From Bacillota bacterium (GTDB taxonomy: Bacteria; Bacillota; Bacilli; Bacillales_A; Planococcaceae): a stretch of 64,000 nt of DNA. Position numbers and translations under genes: made by a program. The stretch covers positions 1 through 64,000 of the forward strand of contig JAEXYZ010000047.1 of assembly GCA_023405135.1 (NCBI GenBank), in the 5' to 3' direction. The notes beneath the pieces were generated by a model that was given only the letters and a program-made list of their open reading frames with translations, did no database searches and had not been told where the DNA came from. Positions 57,820 through 64,000 of the stretch are shown here, in pieces (the stretch's first letter is position 1; each line of letters starts with the position of its first letter).

Positions 57820-58075
57820 ACAAATGCCACCCGAATATTATCAGTTACTCGAAGAAATTCAAGCAATTGATTTCGTTTTAGTAGAACTAAGTCTTTACTT
57901 AAACACTCATCAAAACGATATGGAAGCCATTAAACAATTTAACGAAACAGCCCAGGTTAGTATGCAATTAAAAGTAAATTTTGAGAAAAAATTTGGACCG
58001 CTCATGAATTTCGGTAGAAGTTATTCAAATTATCCTTGGAACGTTGATGATACCCCATGGCCATGGCAGGTCTAA
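57812..58075 (+). CDS. cotJB: Spore coat protein CotJB
   Basis: 87 residues: PPEYYQLLEEIQAIDFVLVE, LSLYLNTHQNDMEAIKQFNE and the terminal WNVDDTPWPWQV, the family hallmark. Overlaps cotJA by 8 bp. Confidence 0.92.
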   Translation: MTKQMPPEYYQLLEEIQAIDFVLVELSLYLNTHQNDMEAIKQFNETAQVSMQLKVNFEKKFGPLMNFGRSYSNYPWNVDDTPWPWQV

Positions 58076-58235
58076 AAAATAAATGTAGCTCTTTCAGTCT
58101 GGAGCTCACTGAACCGAAACGAAGGAGGATTTAATCGACTTAAGACCTAGCCGTTGTAACTAGATATTAAGAAAAACAAGAATGTTGTTTACTTATAAAA
58201 ATAATAATTCTTAATATGAGGGGTGAAAACAAGGG
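58076..58235. other. cotJB-cotJC gap with an orphan ribosome site
   Basis: 160 bp, unusually long for this operon. It contains AAGGAGGATTTA (about 58120-58133), almost identical to the cotJA ribosome site, but no start codon or open frame follows; possibly the trace of a lost gene or a rearranged leader. Confidence 0.4.
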
Positions 58236-58805
58236 ATGTTTTATTATGAAAAGAAACTCCAATATCCCGTTAGAGTAAGCACATGTAATCCTATGCTTGC
58301 GAAATTTTTAATTGAGCAATATGGCGGTGCTGACGGAGAATTAGCTGCTGCATTGCGATATATGAATCAACGTTATACGATTCCTGATAAAGTTATCGGT
58401 CTGTTAAATGATATTGCAATGGAAGAGTTTTCTCATCTTGAGATGATTGCTACAATGGTGTATAAGCTTACCAAAGATGCCACACCAGACCAATTAAAAG
58501 CTGCTGGTTTAGGTGACCATTATGTAAATCACGACCGTGCGTTATTTTATCATAATGCTGCTGGTGTTCCTTGGACTGCAGCTTATATTCAAGCAAAAGG
58601 CGACCCAATCGCTGACCTATATGAAGACATAGCAGCAGAAGAAAAAGCCCGCGCTACTTATCAATGGATTATTGACATTTCGGATGATCCAGATGTAAAT
58701 GATAGCTTAAAATTTTTACGTGAACGTGAAGTAGTTCACTCACAACGATTTAGAGAAGCTGTAGAAATTTTAAAAGATGAGCAAGGTAAGAAGAAGTTCT
58801 TTTAG
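58236..58805 (+). CDS. cotJC: Spore coat protein CotJC (manganese catalase family)
   Basis: 189 residues. YEKKLQYPVRVSTCNPMLAK, QYGGADGELAAALRYMNQRY, MEEFSHLEMIATMVY with Glu/His ligands, and IAAEEKARATYQWII. A ferritin-like dimanganese protein of the spore coat. ATG 58236 after AGGGGTG and AGGG. Confidence 0.93.
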   Translation: MFYYEKKLQYPVRVSTCNPMLAKFLIEQYGGADGELAAALRYMNQRYTIPDKVIGLLNDIAMEEFSHLEMIATMVYKLTKDATPDQLKAAGLGDHYVNHDRALFYHNAAGVPWTAAYIQAKGDPIADLYEDIAAEEKARATYQWIIDISDDPDVNDSLKFLREREVVHSQRFREAVEILKDEQGKKKFF

Positions 58806-58856
58806 TTACATTTAAGGGGCTTGCCCGAAACTGAAAATTTTGGGACAGTTTACTAT

Positions 58857-59042
58857 CTTCTTTAGTAAGTATTTGCTTATAAATATTGCTCCTGCGGTAC
58901 TTCTTATACTCGTCGCAAGGAGCCGTCCCAAAATGCTTTTCGGACGGCTCCTTTGTACTTGCTGCTTCGTTTTCGGTACAGATAAATTACCATGAGGATG
59001 CATGATCACTGTAAGAGCTATTAGCAAATATTTACTAAGAAG
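58857..59042. repeat. Long inverted repeat enclosing a terminator-like hairpin
   Basis: CTTCTTTAGTAAGTATTTGC (58857-58876) recurs inverted at 59023-59042 with one substitution and one single-base gap. Between the arms is a strong 12-bp hairpin (58917-58953). No gene lies in the 290-bp gap. Could be a small non-autonomous element or a remnant. Confidence 0.55.
58917..58956 (+). terminator. Terminator after cotJABC
   Basis: AAGGAGCCGTCC (58917-58928) pairs perfectly with GGACGGCTCCTT (58942-58953), then TTGT. T run is short. Confidence 0.6.
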
Positions 59043-59045
59043 ACG

Positions 59046-59085
59046 AAGGGGAATCCAAAAAATTTAACTTTTTGGACTCCCCTTT
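59046..59085. terminator. Terminator of the Lrp-type gene
   Basis: AAGGGGAATCCAAAA against TTTTGGACTCCCCTT with a short loop; T run in both directions. Similar in sequence to the hairpin at 60170-60204. Confidence 0.72.
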
Positions 59086-59101
59086 TCTAATTAATATTTA
59101 A

Positions 59102-59542
59102 TTATTCCACATCAAACCTTAAATTCGTCTCAACTTTTGAGAAAATAAAATGTGTTACGGTTTTGGCTAATGGACTTACTGTATTAATAAATTCTTCCGC
59201 TTTAGCAAAGGTTTCAAAATGCATTTTAAGCATATAACATGCATTTCCCGCAATCCGATAACAAAATTCTACATTTGGAAGCTTTTCAATAAAATTTTTA
59301 AAAGACTTATAGTCCCCGTTTTTTATCGTAGCTTCTATAATGCATTGTATTGGTAAATTTAGCTTCCCATAATCAATCTCCAAAGTATACTTTTTTATTA
59401 TTCCAAACGACTCCATTTGTCTAACTCTTTCTGTAACAGATGGAGATGATAAATTTACTCTTCTACCTAGCTCACTCATTGATAAACGGCTATTTTTATG
59501 TAATTCATCTATTATCATTTTATCAATTTCATCAATTTTCAT
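59102..59542 (-). CDS. Lrp/AsnC family transcriptional regulator
   Basis: 146 residues. HTH domain MKIDEIDKMIIDELHKNSRL, SMSELGRRVNLSSPSVTERV then a RAM ligand domain (FCYRIAGNACYMLKMHFETF). Divergent from the AhpD-like gene across a 129-bp gap, suggesting it controls that gene. ATG 59542 follows GGGGAAGAAG; an upstream frame to 59593 lacks a site. Confidence 0.85.
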   Translation of the reverse strand: MKIDEIDKMIIDELHKNSRLSMSELGRRVNLSSPSVTERVRQMESFGIIKKYTLEIDYGKLNLPIQCIIEATIKNGDYKSFKNFIEKLPNVEFCYRIAGNACYMLKMHFETFAKAEEFINTVSPLAKTVTHFIFSKVETNLRFDVE

Positions 59543-59671
59543 TTTTAAATCTTCTTCCCCACATTCATTTATTTTTTTAAAAATATACCACAAATCCCTT
59601 TCTAATTTAATGTAATTTTAAAATTTACTTTTTTATAATTAATTATAACAATAAACAAGGAGGAATATTAC

Positions 59672-60085
59672 ATGGCAAGAATTGTTGAATCTAGTTTGGG
59701 GGCTACACCGTTCCAGAAGCTTTTAGGACATAACAAGGAAGTAATGGAATCATGGGCACATTTAGGAGATACATTGGAAAAAGACGGACTTCTCTCTTCA
59801 GTATTAAAAGAACAAGTTAGAGGAACTCTAGCCCAAAGCAATGGCTGTGAATATTGTAAAGCAAAAGGAAAACCTGAACCTGAAAAGTTTAATGAAAAAA
59901 TTTCTGTAGCTATAGGATTTACAGAAGTATTTTTAAAACAAAAAGGTGATATATCTGATTCAATCTTTAATATATTAAGAGAGCAATTTACTGATGCGGA
60001 AATAAGTGAGCTATGTGCATTTATTACTTTTACAACTGCTCAGCAATATTTTGGCTCTATAATGAAGCTTAAGGCTAACGCATAA
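59672..60085 (+). CDS. Carboxymuconolactone decarboxylase/AhpD-like protein
   Basis: 137 residues. TPFQKLLGHNKEVMESWAHL, LKEQVRGTLAQSNGCEYCKA with the redox CxxC, and CAFITFTTAQQYFGSI. Family members are peroxidase-linked or detoxifying enzymes; the exact substrate is unknown. AAGGAGG before ATG. Regulated possibly by the divergent Lrp-type protein. Confidence 0.8.
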   Translation: MARIVESSLGATPFQKLLGHNKEVMESWAHLGDTLEKDGLLSSVLKEQVRGTLAQSNGCEYCKAKGKPEPEKFNEKISVAIGFTEVFLKQKGDISDSIFNILREQFTDAEISELCAFITFTTAQQYFGSIMKLKANA

Positions 60086-60169
60086 TAAGAAAAACATTTC
60101 TTGATAATTGAAACTAAGAACAGAATCGCATAAGCATACTATTAAGCAAACATTAACTAAAGAAGGTAA

Positions 60170-60204
60170 GAGGGTATCCAAAATTTTTCCTTTTGGACAC
60201 CCTC
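60170..60204. terminator. Terminator after the AhpD-like gene
   Basis: GAGGGTATCCAAAA pairs with TTTTGGACACCCTC, then TTTAA. Confidence 0.7.
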
Positions 60205-60296
60205 TTTAACTGTTTAAAAGAAAAAATTCTCTTGCTAATTTAGTAGCTATCATGAGAAGATTATTTCTATTACGATAGTAGAAAGTGGTGGGTTTT

Positions 60297-61211
60297 GTGA
60301 ATACAAAGGCTTTATTACTCGGACTTTTAACTGTTTTAATTTGGGGATCAACATTTGCTGCAAATAGTGTTAGCCTACGCGGCGGTTTTTCTGCTGGGCA
60401 TTTAATATTATATCGTTTCATCATCGCTTCTATTATTTTCGGTATACTCGCCTTAATACCGAGTATGAATATTCGACTTCCTAAAAAAGAAGATCTATTA
60501 AAAATTACACTTTTAGGCTTCATCGGAATAAGTGGATATCATATTTGCGCTACATTTGGTCAATTAACCGTTAGTGCTGGAACTGCCGGGATGTTAATCG
60601 GTTCTGGACCCATTTTCACAACTATATTTGCTATTTTTATTTTAAAGGAACGATTAAGCTCAGCCGGTTGGGTTGGATTAGGCTTTGGGTTTGTTGGGAT
60701 TGTTTTAATTGCCTTAGGTTCAGGAAATACATCATTTGGAATTGCACCAGGAGTATTTTTAACGATCGCAGCAGCAATCGCAACGTCTATCTTCTTTGTT
60801 TATCAAAAACCTTTCTTTAAAAAATATAGCGCCATTGAATTAACTGCTTATTGTACATGGGCGGGTACAATTCCTTTTCTCATTTTTGCCCCTGGACTTA
60901 TGCAGGATCTTCAAACCGCATCAGTTGAAGCAAATATAACTGCTATCTTTATCGGGATTTTCCCTACTGCTTTTGCTTATTTAACTTGGGCTATGGCCTT
61001 ATCACTTGCTAATGCGAGCTCCGTTTCGAGCATTTTATATTTAGAACCAGTTATTGCTATTATTGTTGCTTGGATTTGGTTAAATGAACTGCCAACGATG
61101 ATTTCAATTATAGGCGGCATGATTGCCATCTCGGGTGTACTTATTGTGAATTTCTTTGGTAAAAGACACAATGTTATCGAAAAGAACGATCAAGTAAAAA
61201 TGACCCATTAA
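60297..61211 (+). CDS. EamA/DMT-superfamily permease
   Basis: 304 residues, ten membrane helices in two EamA repeats. LLTVLIWGSTFAANSVSLRG at the N-terminus; FPTAFAYLTWAMALSLANAS and YLEPVIAIIVAWIWLNELP in the second repeat. Probable metabolite exporter. GTG at 60297 with GGTGGG upstream. Not closely similar to the DMT permease at 5860-6741. Confidence 0.83.
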   Translation: MNTKALLLGLLTVLIWGSTFAANSVSLRGGFSAGHLILYRFIIASIIFGILALIPSMNIRLPKKEDLLKITLLGFIGISGYHICATFGQLTVSAGTAGMLIGSGPIFTTIFAIFILKERLSSAGWVGLGFGFVGIVLIALGSGNTSFGIAPGVFLTIAAAIATSIFFVYQKPFFKKYSAIELTAYCTWAGTIPFLIFAPGLMQDLQTASVEANITAIFIGIFPTAFAYLTWAMALSLANASSVSSILYLEPVIAIIVAWIWLNELPTMISIIGGMIAISGVLIVNFFGKRHNVIEKNDQVKMTH

Positions 61212-61218
61212 TCAAATA

Positions 61219-61263
61219 AAACTGTCCCAAAGGTCTAACTCTAGACTTTTGGGACAGTTTATT
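61219..61263. terminator. Bidirectional terminator
   Basis: ACTGTCCCAAAGGTCTA / TAGACTTTTGGGACAGT stem (61221-61258) between convergent genes, A and T runs at the ends. Confidence 0.8.
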
Positions 61264-63639
61264 TTAATTTTCACGGTTGATTATATAATTCAAGAAATGT
61301 TTCAAAAAACTTGGATATCGAATACTATTTTCAAAAACTTCAGAAGCAAGACAATAATGTTCCCACATTTCTTTCTTAGCCTCTTCTACTCCTAGAATAG
61401 TAACAAAAGTTGAATTATTATTTTGTGCATCTATTCCAGTTTCCTTACCTAATTCAGATGAATTACCTTCATAATCTAATAAATCATCTTTAATTTGAAA
61501 GGCAATCCCTGCATGACGAGCAAAGGTTTTTAAAGCTTGAATTTCCTTTTCATCTGCATCTGCTAAAATGGCCGGCATTATAAGGGCAGCTTCAAATCCT
61601 AATCCCGTTTTATAAAAACACATCCAATTTAATTGCTCTAGTGTAAGACTTTTCCCCTTTGAATCTAAATCCATCGCCTGCCCTTTACACATATCCGCAG
61701 TCATTTGTGCTGTGTAACGAATTAACTTAAGGACCGTCTTTGTGTCAAACTCTTCAAGAAGTGTTTGCTGTTCAACGGCTTTTTGAGTAAGAAAGAGCCC
61801 GGTTAATTCTGCTACAGCTACATTATACACTTCATGTACAGTAGAGCGCCCTCTACGGATTGGAGCATTATCTTGAGACGGCAAATCATCAAAAATTAAG
61901 GAAGCTGTATGCATATATTCCAATGATTTTAATAAGGGGAAAATGGAAGATTCTTTTAATCCATAGCCATTAACGCCCATAAACCACGTTATAATTGGTC
62001 TTAGTCGCTTACCTTCTCCTAATAAACTATAATTTGCAGCATCAATAATTGGTACTTTTAAAAATTCCATTTTTTCATTTGGCATAGCCAATTGGTAGTT
62101 GATTTTTTCTCTAACGATTTTTATCGTTTCTTTAAACTGTTGTTTTTCCTCACGTTCCATTTTCAATGTATTGATCATTTGATCACGTAGTAATTTATCT
62201 AAGAAATCAATATCATCTGCATTGTCGATCATTTTTTGCAACACTTTATTGAAATCCGGAAACCCTGAAGTAAGCACTCTCATTAATTGTTTATACTTTT
62301 GATTATCATGTTTTTCTTTAAATCGTTTTAATCCATTTATTGCTCGATTTAAAATAACTTCCCTTGTTTTTTTATCTGATTGATAAACTTGATGAATTAA
62401 GTTTGAAATGACTGTCCAATACATTTCAAATGGATTAATGAGGTCATCTCTTTTTTGATGGTAAGTTAAATAGTACGTATATGGCGTCACTGCTCCATTT
62501 TCCATATCATCAAATACATCAGCGAAGTCATCTGCTAATTGATTATATATTCCATATAAAAATGTTCGATTTTCAAAACCATCGTCATTAGAAGCAGTTG
62601 TAATGGAACGGGCAATGAGCCTGGAGGAAGATGATTTTAAAATAATGGGGATATAGATTTCTTCATTTGTATAATGGGCATAGGACAAATCCTTTTGACG
62701 GTCAATTTCTTGTGAGTTAAAAAAAACATACGCTTGCTCAAAAAAGTGTTGAATAGTTAATGGAGTTTGATGGGACTTGATATAATCAAACGCTTGGCAA
62801 AGTTCATTATGGATATATCCCATAAATGTAAGACTTTCCTTTGACCAATGATCTCCTAAGTCTGGAACTTTACCAGTAAGAAGAGCGGTTCGAATTATAT
62901 TGGAATATCGATTTTTCTCTTCTACTGATAAAACATTTGAATCTAAAAGATCATCAATGAAGGGATAAGTTAGACCATATGCATACCCTAGCCGTATTGA
63001 CTCATCAAGCTTCTTACTCCGTTCTTCGAATGAAATATTTTCGTCCAATTGATCCATTGTATGCATTAGTACGCCCGCTATAATTTTTATAAGTTTGCGC
63101 TGAGCGTTTATTGCATCTAAACCTTCTGGAATATTAGAAGAAACCGTCGCGAGCTTATTTAACAACCAAATCATTGTCGATTCAATGCCATTGTCTTGTG
63201 CTTTTCGATATAAAGATACCATATTAAACAATTCGTTTTCATTTGATTTTGTTGAATCTCTTAATTGATTTTTTAATTGCTCAACTAGGCGTTGTATTTG
63301 TTCTTTAGTTTGTTGACAATTTAATGTTTTTCCTAAATCTCTTAAAAATAAATATGAAATACTGCGATCCAAATAATTTTCCAGTTTATTCGTATAATCA
63401 AGCCATTTTATATATTGATGATACTCTTTTTTACTAGGTTGTCGATTTTTTCGAGTAAAGTAAGAAAAAAAGGTTGGATGATGGATATGATTTTTTTCCC
63501 ACAGCTGAAAATCCTCAATTAATGTAGAGATATATGATTGATCTACAGCCTGTTGATAGAGCAATTTATAATACTGGGTAGCATTGTGCTCAGCGTCCCG
63601 ATAACATTGATCGGCATTAATTATAAAAACATCATTCAT
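61264..63639 (-). CDS. Two-domain isoprenoid synthase-like protein (polyprenyl synthetase C-terminus)
   Basis: 791 residues, over twice a normal prenyl synthase. C-terminal domain (about 500-791) is a trans-isoprenyl diphosphate synthase: GEGKRLRP (543-548), FARM DDLPSQD (584-590), SARM QIKDDLLD (715-722). The N-terminal half has its own Asp-rich motifs, DDLLD (229-233) and LADDFADVFDD (368-378), suggesting a second isoprenoid-synthase-like fold. It may make and then convert a polyprenyl diphosphate; substrate and product are unknown. ATG 63639 has AGGTGA 8 nt upstream. Confidence 0.8.
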   Translation of the reverse strand: MNDVFIINADQCYRDAEHNATQYYKLLYQQAVDQSYISTLIEDFQLWEKNHIHHPTFFSYFTRKNRQPSKKEYHQYIKWLDYTNKLENYLDRSISYLFLRDLGKTLNCQQTKEQIQRLVEQLKNQLRDSTKSNENELFNMVSLYRKAQDNGIESTMIWLLNKLATVSSNIPEGLDAINAQRKLIKIIAGVLMHTMDQLDENISFEERSKKLDESIRLGYAYGLTYPFIDDLLDSNVLSVEEKNRYSNIIRTALLTGKVPDLGDHWSKESLTFMGYIHNELCQAFDYIKSHQTPLTIQHFFEQAYVFFNSQEIDRQKDLSYAHYTNEEIYIPIILKSSSSRLIARSITTASNDDGFENRTFLYGIYNQLADDFADVFDDMENGAVTPYTYYLTYHQKRDDLINPFEMYWTVISNLIHQVYQSDKKTREVILNRAINGLKRFKEKHDNQKYKQLMRVLTSGFPDFNKVLQKMIDNADDIDFLDKLLRDQMINTLKMEREEKQQFKETIKIVREKINYQLAMPNEKMEFLKVPIIDAANYSLLGEGKRLRPIITWFMGVNGYGLKESSIFPLLKSLEYMHTASLIFDDLPSQDNAPIRRGRSTVHEVYNVAVAELTGLFLTQKAVEQQTLLEEFDTKTVLKLIRYTAQMTADMCKGQAMDLDSKGKSLTLEQLNWMCFYKTGLGFEAALIMPAILADADEKEIQALKTFARHAGIAFQIKDDLLDYEGNSSELGKETGIDAQNNNSTFVTILGVEEAKKEMWEHYCLASEVFENSIRYPSFLKHFLNYIINREN

Positions 63640-63717
63640 TTCCTGATTCACCTTTACTAATGATCTCTTTTCTATCAAGTGGAAAAGACAATCCAACCAT
63701 CACTAATTATGATATGT

Positions 63718-64000
63718 TTAGTTTTGAACTGTTATATCACCATTATCCGATGTTAATTTAATTATGTGATCACCATTCCCAAAAACAGTAGATGGGTTAG
63801 ATTTTCCAAAGACATTGATTTTTCCGTTATCAGTTTCTACATTAATCATAACATTTTCTGGATCTTTTTTTGTTGTTATTGTAATTGAACCATTATCAGT
63901 CTGGAATTCAATAGGCTCATTTAAAATATGTGTATTAAGTGAAATGTCGCCATTATCTGACTCGCCATAAATTTTCCCTTCAATATTTTCAAAGAATAGT
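63718..64000 (-). CDS. DUF4097-type beta-helix protein, 3' end only
   Basis: The last 93 residues of a gene that continues past the window. Repeating units with (S/T)DNG(D/S/K)I: GESDNGDISL, QTDNGSITI, ETDNGKINV, TSDNGDITVQN, the ladder-like repeat of DUF4097 (adhesin-like) proteins. Located 78 bp downstream of the window's last start codon region, same strand as the isoprenoid synthase gene, which follows it. Confidence 0.75.
   Translation of the reverse strand, partial: LFFENIEGKIYGESDNGDISLNTHILNEPIEFQTDNGSITITTKKDPENVMINVETDNGKINVFGKSNPSTVFGNGDHIIKLTSDNGDITVQN

Noticed and set aside
58812..59027. Minus-strand open frame in the cotJC-Lrp gap
   Set aside because: It runs through the inverted repeat and hairpin, has no ribosome site and its translation looks non-protein-like.
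1..64000. tRNA or rRNA genes
   Set aside because: No cloverleaf with a GTTCGA-type T-loop or rRNA-like segment was recognised on reading; the prophage sits in a protein gene and not in a tRNA.

Overview
The window is a low-GC Firmicutes chromosome segment from a spore-forming, Bacillus-like organism. Spore genes support this (gamma-type SASP, prkA, yhbH, spoVR, cotJABC), as do strong AGGAGG ribosome sites and cobalamin riboswitches. SLH domains on prophage-encoded proteins point to a host with an SLH-anchored surface layer (Lysinibacillus/Solibacillus/Ureibacillus-type). Genus is inferred only.

Layout. 1-16 kb is chromosomal: a repeat-built gamma-type SASP, a phosphoesterase, a vitamin B12 ABC importer (btuCDF) behind two tandem cobalamin riboswitches, a YitT-type membrane protein, a DMT permease, a TetR/MBL-hydrolase pair with two palindromic operators, RNase J, catalase, an SDR oxidoreductase, then spoVR and the 3' half of yhbH. 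16.1-53.6 kb is a complete-looking, mostly minus-strand siphovirus-type prophage of about 37.5 kb. 53.6-64 kb is again chromosomal: the 5' half of yhbH, prkA, a DegV protein, the cotJABC operon, an Lrp regulator with a divergent AhpD-like gene, an EamA permease, a large two-domain isoprenoid-synthase-like protein and the end of a DUF4097 gene.

Prophage organisation (reading leftward on the minus strand). The packaging/head/tail/lysis genes run from 53 to 35 kb: HNH, TerS, TerL, portal, ClpP-like protease, HK97-type capsid, connectors, major tail protein, gpG/gpGT with a lambda-type slippery site, tape measure, distal tail, Gp37-like, tip/fibre, holin, M15 endolysin. A secreted SLH-nuclease-Excalibur protein, two regulator switches and a lipoprotein lie at 29.6-34.6 kb. 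The early operon (29.6-18 kb) holds a Rad50-like ATPase, RecT, an MBL protein, a replication initiator, DnaB helicase, a RuvC-like resolvase, a PAPS-reductase-like protein, dUTPase, YopX, Cse60 and an ArpU-type late regulator. A large serine recombinase sits at the very end, with its stop codon inside the attachment site.

The most interesting feature is the insertion site. The prophage lies inside the sporulation gene yhbH, exactly in its MIDAS motif (DTSGS|MG). The phage arms form a 26-TC-26 dyad typical of a serine-integrase attP. Recombination at the TC dinucleotide would rejoin yhbH in frame (387 codons) and reconnect it with spoVR, 44 bp downstream. This has the architecture of a skin/SPbeta-like sporulation intervening element.
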